64,000 nucleotides of DNA, from NCBI RefSeq assembly GCF_013376105.1, contig NZ_JAAMFM010000008.1:60578-124577 (forward strand). Direction: 5' to 3'. This document shows, in pieces, positions 27,233 through 35,692 of this stretch. The DNA comes from Arthrobacter wenxiniae (GTDB lineage: Bacteria > Actinomycetota > Actinomycetes > Actinomycetales > Micrococcaceae). The notes below the pieces were generated by a model that was given only the letters and a program-made list of their open reading frames with translations, was not told where the DNA came from and did not search any database. A program made the translations under genes and the position numbers. Position 1 is the first letter of the stretch. Each line of letters opens with the position of its first letter.

Positions 27233-29847
27233 AGCCCGCCTCCCAACGTCAATGTGAGCTTCCCGTGGTCCGGGAAGTCCGGGGAGTTGTCCAACCGCAC
27301 GATTTCCAGCGGCCCCACGGCCAGCACGCCGGTTTCCAGCTCATGGTTGGCCGCCTTCCCCTGCCGCTGCAGCCGCGTCACGACGACGCTTTCGACGCCG
27401 GGCACGGACTGGGCGGCTGCCACCAGGGCCGAAGCGTAGAGGCCGCCGCCAAAGGTGAGCCGGTCCGGGTGGAAGAAGCCAGGCGCCCCGTTGCCGGCGT
27501 CGCCGCTGCCCAGCACGCGCAGCAGCCGCGCCCTGACATCCCCCCGGACATGGTGCGGGAGCACGCACACGGACAGTTCGACGTCGACGGGCACGTAGTC
27601 GGCCGCCGCGACGGCGAGGTCGTGCCCCATGCGCCGGCAGGGGGCCAGACCGGCGCGGGTGTCGGCGAGCAGTTGCGCCGTGGGTTGTTCGCTCCCCCAG
27701 GGATCCACGCCCACCCTGGCCTCGTACCAGCTTCCCGTCCAGGCCAGCTGGGCGGCCGCCCGTTGCAGGCCGGGTTGCGTTCCGGCAAGTTCGGCGTAGT
27801 CCTCCGCCGTGATGGCCCGCAGCCGCCTGCGGCGGAACTCGTCGGGCGCTAGCAGCCGGGCCTCGGCCACGGGTTCGGGTTCGGTGCCGCCCGCGGCGGC
27901 CAGCGGATTCCGCGGCCTGACGCTTGCCCCGCTCCAGGACGCGTTCCGCAGCACCAGGAAGGCGATGCTGTCCCGGCCCACATTCCCCGCCGCCCCGTTG
28001 CCCACCCGGTAGCGTGCCGTCCCCACCAGCCCGGCGGCCGGCTGTTGCCCCAGGGCGCCGTCGCCAAACCGCAGGCAGGCGCGGCCGCCGTCGTCGATCT
28101 CCGCCACGAACACCCGGTCCAGGGGTCCGCTGTCCAGCAGGGTCCGCCGCGGCTCCCACAGCGTTGGGGCGCCCGTGGCGGGGTCCGTGAAGGAAAGCTC
28201 GACGGCGGGCAGCGCCCGCCGCGGGTCCCGGACCAGGACGTTGGCGGCCGGGCCCGGCACCACGGTGTCGGAGTGTGTGAGCGGGCCCCGGGCAAGGGTG
28301 GGGGTGATGACCGCGGCGATGCGGGTTTCCTCCACCGCGGCCCCGTCGCAGGAGCACCCGCCGGTGACCAGCAGCGTGGGGACGGGGTCCCAGGGCGGGT
28401 CTGCCACGGTCCGGCCGTGGTCCACGAGCACCGCGTTGCCGCGCGCCACGGAGATGCCCTCCACCGGCGTGCAGTCCGGGGCCGGGGTGCGGGTGGACAG
28501 GCACAGGGCGAACGTGAGCGCGTCGGCGGCGGCCCATGCGACGTCCACAAGCCAGCCGTCGTCGGCCGGCGGTGTCACCGCGGTCAGCCGCACGGCCTGG
28601 CGGTGGCGGGGGTCGGCGTCGGCGGGGTCGCCCGTGGCGGGCCCGCGGACCTCTTCGAAGATCAGCACGTCGCCCGCCGCGAGCTGCAGCGGCTGCCCGG
28701 GGATGGGGGCGCCCCAATGGGCCGGCGGCGGCGACTCCGGGTTGGCCTGCCGCCAAAGGGCCTTGTCCACCAGGGTGGCGTGCGTGGCACCCCTGGGCAG
28801 GGCGCACTCCTGTCCGCCACCCGTGTCCAGCGCGATTTCGCTGTGCGCGGCCCGGAACACCAGGCCCGTGGCGGTGGCGTCGGCGGGTTCAAACACGCTG
28901 TAGCCGCCGGCGGGCAGCTGCGCCAGGGCATCGTCCGTGAGGACGGTGCCCGGCGCCGCGGCCAGGTCCGGAAAGCCCGTGATGAAGTAGGCGTCGGCGG
29001 CGTCCACGGGAGGGGTGTCCCGGTCCGTCCACACGGTCAGCCAGGCGCGCGCGTTCAGGCCCTCGTGGAGGTAGTAGTCCACCAGGCGCACGTGGCGGCG
29101 CACCGAGATCCGCCGCCGCGCCGTGCGCAGGTATGCCTCGGTCGCGACGGCGTCCTGGTAGTAGCTCAGCTCGTCCGCGGCGTAGGCCATCGCCTCCACC
29201 AGGGCGATCCCGACGTCGGCCGCGTGGCGTTCCCGCCACGCCGGCAGGGTGGTGGCGAGCCTGTCCAGCAGGAGTGTGCGGAAGCTTTCGTAGTCCTTGG
29301 CGAGGTAGTCGATGGAGGTGTCCGGCGGTGCGCCGGCCGGAGTGTCGCAGGCGGGCACGCAGTCGATGCCGGTGGGGCAGGCGGCCTTGAAGCTGAAGCA
29401 GGCGGCGGAGAAGGAGGGGTTGAATCCGGGCAGGGCGCCCCACCCCCCGTCCGGTGCGGGGACGCCCAGGCTGAGGGTGTAGGTGGAGAAGTCCCCGCGC
29501 CGGTCCACCGTGACGGCCAGCGCGGTGCCGGCCGGGTCCGCGCCGGAGTCGTCGCCCGGGGCGGCGCCGTCGCCGGCTGCAAGCACGTACAGGCCCGTCG
29601 CCGCGATCCCGGTCACGGCGTCGCCGCCGGTGATGCGGACGTTCGCGGTCCGAAGGCCATCCGACGTGCCGCCCGCTACGGCGGGCACGGCACCCATGAA
29701 ATACACGAAGAGGGTCAGCTGGTCGTCGGAGACCTCCACGTAATCGACCGCGTTCAGTTGCGCCCGGTTGGCAAAGGCCGCCGCCCGGGCCACGTCCGTG
29801 CCGCAGCGGGAGGCGCACCGGGCGCCGCAGGGCGTTCCGCAGCTCAT
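27229..29847 (-). CDS. Baseplate J-like protein (Afp11-type)
   Basis: 872 residues from the ATG at 29847 (the open frame upstream overlaps gp25 and is not coding). The N-terminus is Cys-rich (MSCGTPCGARCASRCG). Residues about 190-320 hold IDYLAKDYESFRTLLLDRLA and MAYAADELSYYQDAVATEAYL, diagnostic of this family, and the C-terminus carries ITAEDYAELAGTQPG. With the preceding paralogue it makes the two-component wedge typical of eCIS. Confidence 0.86.
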   Translation of the reverse strand: MSCGTPCGARCASRCGTDVARAAAFANRAQLNAVDYVEVSDDQLTLFVYFMGAVPAVAGGTSDGLRTANVRITGGDAVTGIAATGLYVLAAGDGAAPGDDSGADPAGTALAVTVDRRGDFSTYTLSLGVPAPDGGWGALPGFNPSFSAACFSFKAACPTGIDCVPACDTPAGAPPDTSIDYLAKDYESFRTLLLDRLATTLPAWRERHAADVGIALVEAMAYAADELSYYQDAVATEAYLRTARRRISVRRHVRLVDYYLHEGLNARAWLTVWTDRDTPPVDAADAYFITGFPDLAAAPGTVLTDDALAQLPAGGYSVFEPADATATGLVFRAAHSEIALDTGGGQECALPRGATHATLVDKALWRQANPESPPPAHWGAPIPGQPLQLAAGDVLIFEEVRGPATGDPADADPRHRQAVRLTAVTPPADDGWLVDVAWAAADALTFALCLSTRTPAPDCTPVEGISVARGNAVLVDHGRTVADPPWDPVPTLLVTGGCSCDGAAVEETRIAAVITPTLARGPLTHSDTVVPGPAANVLVRDPRRALPAVELSFTDPATGAPTLWEPRRTLLDSGPLDRVFVAEIDDGGRACLRFGDGALGQQPAAGLVGTARYRVGNGAAGNVGRDSIAFLVLRNASWSGASVRPRNPLAAAGGTEPEPVAEARLLAPDEFRRRRLRAITAEDYAELAGTQPGLQRAAAQLAWTGSWYEARVGVDPWGSEQPTAQLLADTRAGLAPCRRMGHDLAVAAADYVPVDVELSVCVLPHHVRGDVRARLLRVLGSGDAGNGAPGFFHPDRLTFGGGLYASALVAAAQSVPGVESVVVTRLQRQGKAANHELETGVLAVGPLEIVRLDNSPDFPDHGKLTLTLGGGL

Positions 29848-30206
29848 GGCGCACCCCCTGCCGTAAAGGTTTCCGTGCGGACATCGCCGCTGCCGGCCAG
29901 CCGGTAGCTGATGTCCACGCTGATGGTCGAATCGGTGCTGTCCACGGCCAGGGACTGCACGTCCACGACGTCCCCGAGCCACCGCTGCAGCCCGGCCTGG
30001 ACGGTGAACTGCAGGGCGGCGGCCAGTTCGGGGCTGTTGGGGCCGAAGACCAGCTGCTGCAGGCCGCTGCCGAAGTCAGGCCGGTTGACCCGCTCGCCGG
30101 GGTTCGTGAACAGGAACTGTTCGATCATGTCGCGCACGTGGCCGGCGTCGTCGGTGCCCGCCGTGCGGCCCTTTTCGTCAAAGTGCCACGGGTAGTCGAT
30201 GTTCAT
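29844..30206 (-). CDS. GPW/gp25-family baseplate protein
   Basis: 120 residues. MNIDYPWHFDEKGRTAGTDDAGHVRDMIEQFLFTNPGERV is the gp25 signature (FTNPGERVNRPDFGSGL). This small wedge protein contacts the sheath and the J-like proteins in contractile tails. It overlaps the next gene by ATGA. Confidence 0.92.
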   Translation of the reverse strand: MNIDYPWHFDEKGRTAGTDDAGHVRDMIEQFLFTNPGERVNRPDFGSGLQQLVFGPNSPELAAALQFTVQAGLQRWLGDVVDVQSLAVDSTDSTISVDISYRLAGSGDVRTETFTAGGAP

Positions 30207-30214
30207 GGTGTCCC

Positions 30215-30538
30215 TCACATCCCCGTGGCCCGCAGCTGGAAGGCGACGGGCAGCAGCGGCGTGGCCGTGGGTGCGCACAGCGCCTGGCTGTCGGCCAGCA
30301 GCAGCGGCACGCCGCCGGAGAGCAGGCGGGTGGCAGCGGTCGTCCAGGTGGCGGTGGCGCAGGGGCCGTTTCCGGCCGACGGCGGCGGCATGGGGCAGCC
30401 GGCCACGGTCCAGGGCGGTGTCATGGTCACGGTGGGCTGCCCGCCCACCGTGACGCGCGGGTTGGGCGTGGTGGGCTGCGCCTGGCCGCCGTGCGCGCAC
30501 AGCACCGTGGCGCCCACGTGGAGCAGTGGTCCCGGCAT
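30215..30538 (-). CDS. PAAR-like spike-tip protein
   Basis: 107 residues in short turns rich in Gly, Pro and Thr. Cysteines are spaced as in DUF4280/PAAR-like tips (LCAHGG, AGCPMPP, GPCATATW, ALCAPT). These could bind one metal ion at the apex of the central spike. It is encoded eight bases before gp25 and after the spike gene, the usual eCIS order. Confidence 0.82.
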   Translation of the reverse strand: MPGPLLHVGATVLCAHGGQAQPTTPNPRVTVGGQPTVTMTPPWTVAGCPMPPPSAGNGPCATATWTTAATRLLSGGVPLLLADSQALCAPTATPLLPVAFQLRATGM

Positions 30539-30562
30539 GGTGTTCCCCTTTCGTTCCGGCCC

Positions 30563-31069
30563 TCAGGTGACGGCCAGCGCCCCGTTGTTGATGGTCACCG
30601 TGGGCCCGGCCAGCACTATCGTGGCCGCCCCGTTGGTGATGGTGATGCCCGTTTCGTTGACCAGGATGGCCGCCCCGCCGGCGCTCTTGATCTGGATGCC
30701 GCCGGCGGGCCCGGGCAGGTCGCTGATGGTGATGGAGTTCCCGAGCCCGCTTTGGAGCACGATGCTGGGGCTGAGCGGGTTGCCGGCGAGCGCAATCGTG
30801 GGCACCTCGGCGGCGCTGCCCCAGAACCCGCCCGTCCAGATCGGGTAGTCCAGGTCCCCCTGTTCGTACTCGATCCAGACGGCCGATCCGATGGCCGGGA
30901 CCACGAACACGCCCGACTGCCTGCCCGTGAACGGCACGCACGGCATGGCCCACGTGGTGGGGATGACGTTGGTGGCGCTGGGGACGATCGCCTGGATGCG
31001 GCCCATCTGCTGCGGGTCCACGTTTTGCACCACGGTGCCGCGGAATTTGCCGAAGTAGTCCCCGCTCAT
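30563..31069 (-). CDS. Phage baseplate assembly protein V (spike, gp5/VgrG-like)
   Basis: 168 residues. An OB domain (YFGKFRGTVVQNVDPQQMGRIQAIVP ... GSAVWIEYEQGDLDYPIWTGGFWG) is followed by a short beta-helical C-terminus of repeating IxIxN-type strands. This is a minimal central spike. It overlaps the hub gene start by ATGA. Confidence 0.9.
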   Translation of the reverse strand: MSGDYFGKFRGTVVQNVDPQQMGRIQAIVPSATNVIPTTWAMPCVPFTGRQSGVFVVPAIGSAVWIEYEQGDLDYPIWTGGFWGSAAEVPTIALAGNPLSPSIVLQSGLGNSITISDLPGPAGGIQIKSAGGAAILVNETGITITNGAATIVLAGPTVTINNGALAVT

Positions 31070-32193
31070 GCCGCCACCGCCGATACCGTCGAGATGAGCC
31101 CGTTGCGGCTGAGCGTGAATTTCTGCGTGAACTCGCCGCGCTTGATCGAGTGCCGCACCCCGGAGACGTAGTAGAGGCCGTCAAAGGCCATCCCGGCGCC
31201 GCGCACGCCCACCAGCTGGCGTGGGGACAGCAGCCGCCCGTAGCGCAGCACGTCCAGGGAGCCGGTGCCCTCCACCGTGTCCGCCGTGTTCGCCGCGGTG
31301 GCGATCCCGACCATGATGGCCTGGGCCGGGGTGTACTTGGCCGTGTCCCTCAGCGGCAGCGTGTTCGACGGCGGCGGGTTCACGAGTCCCAGCGGCGGGT
31401 TCAGCGGGGTGATGGGCGGGATGGGGATGACGAGGGGGATGTGGGTTTGTTCGTTTTGGATGAAGACCAGCGGCAGGACGGACTTTTGCGGCTTGTAGCT
31501 GAAGGTGATCGAGACCGCGTTGGTGAAGGCGTCCATGTCCAGGTTCAGGGCGGGCTGCGGGGTGCCCACCTTGATCCGCGGCCCCCAGTAGGCCGTGCTG
31601 GTGCCGGGGAGGGGGCCGGGCGAAAGGTAAAACACGTAGCCCACCTTCGTGGCCAGTGCCGTGATGTATTTCAGGTCCGTGCCCTGCTGGGCGGGGATCT
31701 TCTCCGTGGGGATGGGCACGTCGAGCATGATGCTCGGCACGATCAGCGGCAGCACGCCCAGGGCGGCGTACTTGGCCAGCACCAGGGCCACGGCCGCCTC
31801 GGCGGGCATGGCCGGGAACGGCAGCCCGGTCAGGTCCAGCTTGTCCATGAGCTTGGTCAGGTCCTCCCCCGTGACCTGCAGGATCGAGTGTGCCGCGTCG
31901 CTGCCGGGCAGCACCTGGACCTGGGTCACGACGCCGTCGGCCAGCACCGTCACGGAGCCGTTGAGGGTGGCGGTGAGCACCACCCGCACGATCGGGAAGG
32001 GGGATCCGCCGGCGACCAGGAAAAGGGTGGGGAGCACGGAGTTGTTGCTCATGGTGAACTGGAGCGTGAAGGCCCCGGGGCCGGTGTCCCCCGCCGTGAC
32101 CTCGACGCTCGTGAGCGCCTCGATGACGTCCCCGGGGACCGGAACCGCGATGGCCGGGCCCACCATGAGCCCCAGCTGCAGCGAGCTAGACAT
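31066..32193 (-). CDS. Hub protein, phage late control D/VgrG N-terminal-like (Afp8-type)
   Basis: 375 residues from the ATG at 32193. The N-terminal region and DLKYITALATKVGYVFYLSPGP correspond to the gp27/late-control-D hub that joins tube and spike. The C-terminus (YYVSGVRHSIKRGEFTQKFTLSRNGL) is the conserved end of this family. The start overlaps the LysM gene by eight bases. Confidence 0.85.
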   Translation of the reverse strand: MSSSLQLGLMVGPAIAVPVPGDVIEALTSVEVTAGDTGPGAFTLQFTMSNNSVLPTLFLVAGGSPFPIVRVVLTATLNGSVTVLADGVVTQVQVLPGSDAAHSILQVTGEDLTKLMDKLDLTGLPFPAMPAEAAVALVLAKYAALGVLPLIVPSIMLDVPIPTEKIPAQQGTDLKYITALATKVGYVFYLSPGPLPGTSTAYWGPRIKVGTPQPALNLDMDAFTNAVSITFSYKPQKSVLPLVFIQNEQTHIPLVIPIPPITPLNPPLGLVNPPPSNTLPLRDTAKYTPAQAIMVGIATAANTADTVEGTGSLDVLRYGRLLSPRQLVGVRGAGMAFDGLYYVSGVRHSIKRGEFTQKFTLSRNGLISTVSAVAA

Positions 32194-32506
32194 GGGGCAC
32201 CCCCGGGACGCCTTCGGGCTGGGCGATGCGCAACGTGGTCCCAGGCTCCCCGGTGAGCTCGCGCGGGAGCATGGCCCGGTTGGCGTCGGCCACCCGCCAC
32301 CACAGTTCCGGGTCCCCCAGCGCCGCGGCGGCAATGTTGTCCAGCCGGTCCCCGGCCACCACCACGTGGCTGCCGGTCCCCGCCAGGTTTTCCGGGTGCG
32401 GGAGGAAGCGGCGGGCCAGGTAGGCAATGGCCTGCCCATCCGGCGTGGTCCACGTCCGGGATTCCGTGGCTGCGTAGCGGCTGTTGGCGGCAAAGTTGGC
32501 GGCCAT
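32186..32506 (-). CDS. LysM-domain baseplate protein (gpX-like)
   Basis: 106 residues. After a short N-terminus comes a LysM fold (HVVVAGDRLDNIAAAALGDPELWWRVADANRAMLP ... GTTLRIAQP). Such proteins sit near the hub in contractile injection systems. Its ATG follows the adaptor gene stop by two bases. Confidence 0.87.
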   Translation of the reverse strand: MAANFAANSRYAATESRTWTTPDGQAIAYLARRFLPHPENLAGTGSHVVVAGDRLDNIAAAALGDPELWWRVADANRAMLPRELTGEPGTTLRIAQPEGVPGVPHV

Positions 32507-32508
32507 GG

Positions 32509-33159
32509 CTAGATCCCCCTGATTCCGAGCGTGTCCAGCGTGGCCTGCGGGCTGCCGGCGGCGAACTGTTCCTTTTGCGCCAGGTAGCTCATGAACAGGC
32601 TGCCCGCGCGGTGGTCGAATCCGGTGTCGTCGACGGTGAGCACGCGCAGCCCCAGGCTGACCTTGGCCTGGATGGGGTTGAGGTTGACGTCGAACGCCTC
32701 CTCGGTGATGGAGAATTCGGTGATGCGCACGGGGACCACCCGGTTCCTGCTCCACACGAAGAGCGGCAGCGGCGCCTCCATGGGCAGGATTTCCAACGTG
32801 CCGGCCTGTTGCAGGGCGTTGTTGGCGAGCAGTTGGGCGCTGGTGGGATACACCATGGTTTCCAGGGCGGCCAGCTGCGGGAAGATCCCCGAGGCGGTGG
32901 CCGGGCCGGTGCCGAGCTCCAGCTGGTCGACGGCGTCGATGTCCGCCTCCAGCTTGATCGTCTCGGTGGGCGGGCCCTTGATGCGCAGCACCTCGGAGCG
33001 GTCCGGGGTGTCCGTGCCGGCGCCGTGCACGGCCAGGGTGCGGGTCAGGGTGGCCGGGTTGTATTGCAGCGCGATGATGCGCACGACGGCGGCCGTGACC
33101 GGGTCGATCAGCACGATCCCGCCGCGGACCAGCCGGGGGGCGATGGGCGGGGAACTCAT
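32509..33159 (-). CDS. CIS tube/adaptor protein (Afp7-like)
   Basis: 216 residues starting MSSPPIAPRLVRGGIVLIDP, with VVRIIALQYNPATLTRTLAV; these recur at the start of eCIS tube-type adaptor proteins. RSEVLRIKGPPTETIKLEADID is a second family block. This subunit bridges the inner tube and hub. It starts by ATGA overlap with the 26-residue ORF. Confidence 0.85.
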   Translation of the reverse strand: MSSPPIAPRLVRGGIVLIDPVTAAVVRIIALQYNPATLTRTLAVHGAGTDTPDRSEVLRIKGPPTETIKLEADIDAVDQLELGTGPATASGIFPQLAALETMVYPTSAQLLANNALQQAGTLEILPMEAPLPLFVWSRNRVVPVRITEFSITEEAFDVNLNPIQAKVSLGLRVLTVDDTGFDHRAGSLFMSYLAQKEQFAAGSPQATLDTLGIRGI

Positions 33160-33236
33160 GGCTGGTGCCTGCCGTTCTCCTGGAGGGCTGCCGCCCTGGC
33201 CATTTCCGCCCGTGCGCCGCCAAATTCATCGGCCAT
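33156..33236 (-). CDS. Candidate 26-residue microprotein in the CIS operon
   Basis: ATG at 33236 to TGA at 33156, product MADEFGGARAEMARAAALQE plus six residues. It overlaps the stop of the upstream small gene by 11 bases and the start of the adaptor gene by ATGA. Such a frame can keep ribosomes moving between the two genes. It may be a real small protein or only a coupling device. No homology is claimed. Confidence 0.45.
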   Translation of the reverse strand: MADEFGGARAEMARAAALQENGRHQP

Positions 33237-33525
33237 GGTTCAGCCCTCCCATCACGGCGCCGGCGATGGAACGGCCCATGGCCCGCGGGTCGGAACCGCC
33301 GGGCAGGGCCACCGGCGCCGGGCGAAGGGCCGGCACCGCCGCATTGGCCGGCATCCAATCCGCCGCCCGGGCGCCGCCGTCGCCGGCCTCCGCGGTGTTC
33401 CCGGCAGCACCGCCCAGCCGGCGCGCCAGCTCCGTCTCGAGGGCGGTGGAAACCAGGGCTGCCGAGCGGGCGTCCACATCCAGCCCCTCCAGGACCAGCC
33501 TGTCGATCCTCACGTCAATGTCCAT
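33226..33525 (-). CDS. Small conserved-type CIS protein
   Basis: 99 residues. The N-terminus MDIDVRIDRLVLEGLDVDA is followed by a helix (AALVSTALETELARRL) and a Pro/Ala-rich tail ending GRSIAGAVMGGL. Short proteins with an I-x-R-L-V-L-x-G start occur next to the ATPase in many eCIS clusters. It overlaps the ATPase gene end by 11 bases. Function is unknown; it may be a baseplate or assembly accessory. Confidence 0.65.
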   Translation of the reverse strand: MDIDVRIDRLVLEGLDVDARSAALVSTALETELARRLGGAAGNTAEAGDGGARAADWMPANAAVPALRPAPVALPGGSDPRAMGRSIAGAVMGGLNHGR

Positions 33526-35692
33526 GGCGGTCCGCCTCCGTGTGCCAGGAAAAATCGGCGTCGATTATGGGCCGCTCCAGCTTGCGGAACTCGCTGCGCG
33601 CCGCGGCCAGGACCAGCGGCATGGTGACCCGGCCGCCGTCGTTCGCGGCCAGGAATGCCGCGTTCAGGGCCACGCTGTGGATGCTCCCGCCGGTGAGGTT
33701 CAGCCGGGCCAGCCGGTCCAGGTCGAGGCCACCCACGGGGGCTTGGGCCGGGAAGGCCCCCTGCCAGATGGACAGCCGTTCGGCCTGCGCGGGGAACGGG
33801 AAATTCACCACAAACCGCAGGCGCCGCAGGAAGGCCGGATCCAGGCTGTCCTTGCGGTTGGAGGCCAGCACCGCCAGTCCGTTGAAGCTCTCCATGCGCT
33901 GGAGGAGGTAGCTCACTTCAATGTTCGCGTAGCGGTCATGGCTGTCCCTGACCTCGCTGCGCTTGCCGAACAAGGCGTCCGCCTCATCGAAGAACAGCAC
34001 CGCCCCGCCCCCCTCCGCGGCGTCGAAGAGCCTGCGCAGGTTCTTCTCGGTTTCGCCAATGTACTTGCTGACCACGGCGGAGAGGTCAATCTTGTACAGC
34101 ATCAGGGCCAGCTCGTTGGCCAGCGCCTCCGCGGCCATCGTCTTGCCCGTGCCGCTCTCGCCGGCAAAGAGGACGCTGATGCCGGTGCCGCGGTTCATCC
34201 GGGCGCCGAACCCGTAGCCGTCGTACACGGCGCGGCGCTGCCCGGCCTGGCCTGCAATTTCGCGCAACATCGCCGTTTCGACGGCCGGCAGCTTGAGGTC
34301 GGCCAGCCGGGCCCTGGCGTCGACCCGGCGGGCCAGCCGGTCCAGGGCGGGCCGGGAGGTTTCCAGTGCCGCGGCCCAGGCCAGTGCACCGTCCAGCCCG
34401 CCTTGCCGTTTCCCGTCCTCCGCCGGGGAAGCCGCATCTGCCGGCCCGGCCGCATCTGCCGGGGAACGCGCCGGCATCCGGAAGACTGTTGACGGCAGGG
34501 CTGTTGCCTGCGCCAGCGGGCCGGCCTGCGCCAGGGAGGCGGCCTGCGCCAGGGACGCGGCGATCTCGCCAAGTTCAAAGTCGAAGCTGTTGGCCAGCGC
34601 GGTGGCCGCCCCGGCACTCCCGGGCCCCAGGCCGGACCGCCAGGCGTCGGCCTGTTCGGCTGCGGTGGGCTTGCCGATGGTGACGGCGGCCGCCCCGAGC
34701 CTGGGCCAGGGCTCCCTGACGGCCACAAAGACCAGCCCGCCGGTCTGGGCCAGCCACCGGCGGACAGCGTCCGCCTGCGCGCCCGCGGGCTCGGTGTCCG
34801 TGGCGTCGATGAACAGCGCCACCGCGGACAGCAGCGCCTCCCGGTGCCACAACCGTGCGCTCGCCGTCACGTCCGCGGCCCCGGAGGGCAGCTCGGCGCC
34901 GTCGAGCTTGAACAGCTCCAGCCCGAAGCCGGCCGCCACGTGGGCTGCCACGAGTTCCTTGCCCAGCTGGTTCGGCCCCGGCAGGGCAATGGCCGGGGTG
35001 GCGTCGGCGCCGGCAGCCAGCGCGGCAATCCGTGCCGCGGCGGCCGCCTGTGACGGCGGCAGCGAACCGGAGGCCGGCAGTGGCGCCAGCAGCGGTTCAA
35101 AGAATCCGTCCAGGTGGTCCAGGCCCTTGATGTAATTGACAATCCGTTCGTGGGCGGACAGCCGGGCGCCCGTCAGGGGGGCAGCCCGTTCGACGGCGGC
35201 CAGCGGCCAGTGGCGCAGCGGCCGGTGCGGCGCCATGGCCTCCCAGGCGGGGTTGTCAAAGGCCGCCAGGGCCAGGGCAAAGGTCGGGTAGTTGCGCTGC
35301 GGATCGTGCTGGGCCCGGGCGCACAGCCCGCCGAGGCCCGTGTCCAGTTCCATGGCCGCGCACAGGAACAGCACGTCCTCTTCAAAGCTGCCCAGGCCGA
35401 AGGCGCGGGCCAGCCGCTTCAGCGGCAGCTCCGCGCTAAGCCCGCCGTCCACCGCCGGCTCACCCGGCCCGGGCGCAACCGCCGGCCCGGGCGCAACCGC
35501 CAGCTCGGGCGCATCCGAACGCGGCGCTTCAGGACGCAGCGCTTCCGGACGTGGCGCCGCCGGGCCGGAGCGCCGAATTCCGTTCTCGCCGGCGCCCCCG
35601 CCGGCAAGCGCCTCCAGCCTCCCCCGCAGCCAGTCCAGCCGCGCGGCCAGGAACTCGTCGTTGGCCGCCAGCCACTCCTGCTGCGCGTTCAT
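33515..35692 (-). CDS. AAA+ ATPase of the injection system (Afp15-like)
   Basis: 725 residues. Walker A GESGTGKT is at about 511-518, Walker B VLFFDEAD near 565, sensor LASNRKDSLDPAFLRRLRF near 610-627. The N-terminal 450 residues hold a degenerate first AAA-like half with Ala/Pro-rich repeats. Every typical eCIS has one such ATPase, which is thought to act in particle assembly. It is coupled by ATGA to the cap gene. Confidence 0.92.
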   Translation of the reverse strand: MNAQQEWLAANDEFLAARLDWLRGRLEALAGGGAGENGIRRSGPAAPRPEALRPEAPRSDAPELAVAPGPAVAPGPGEPAVDGGLSAELPLKRLARAFGLGSFEEDVLFLCAAMELDTGLGGLCARAQHDPQRNYPTFALALAAFDNPAWEAMAPHRPLRHWPLAAVERAAPLTGARLSAHERIVNYIKGLDHLDGFFEPLLAPLPASGSLPPSQAAAAARIAALAAGADATPAIALPGPNQLGKELVAAHVAAGFGLELFKLDGAELPSGAADVTASARLWHREALLSAVALFIDATDTEPAGAQADAVRRWLAQTGGLVFVAVREPWPRLGAAAVTIGKPTAAEQADAWRSGLGPGSAGAATALANSFDFELGEIAASLAQAASLAQAGPLAQATALPSTVFRMPARSPADAAGPADAASPAEDGKRQGGLDGALAWAAALETSRPALDRLARRVDARARLADLKLPAVETAMLREIAGQAGQRRAVYDGYGFGARMNRGTGISVLFAGESGTGKTMAAEALANELALMLYKIDLSAVVSKYIGETEKNLRRLFDAAEGGGAVLFFDEADALFGKRSEVRDSHDRYANIEVSYLLQRMESFNGLAVLASNRKDSLDPAFLRRLRFVVNFPFPAQAERLSIWQGAFPAQAPVGGLDLDRLARLNLTGGSIHSVALNAAFLAANDGGRVTMPLVLAAARSEFRKLERPIIDADFSWHTEADRHGH

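Noticed and set aside
24107..27439. Plus-strand ORF of about 1110 codons
   Set aside because: Shadow of the large baseplate gene; no recognisable domain and no ribosome site.
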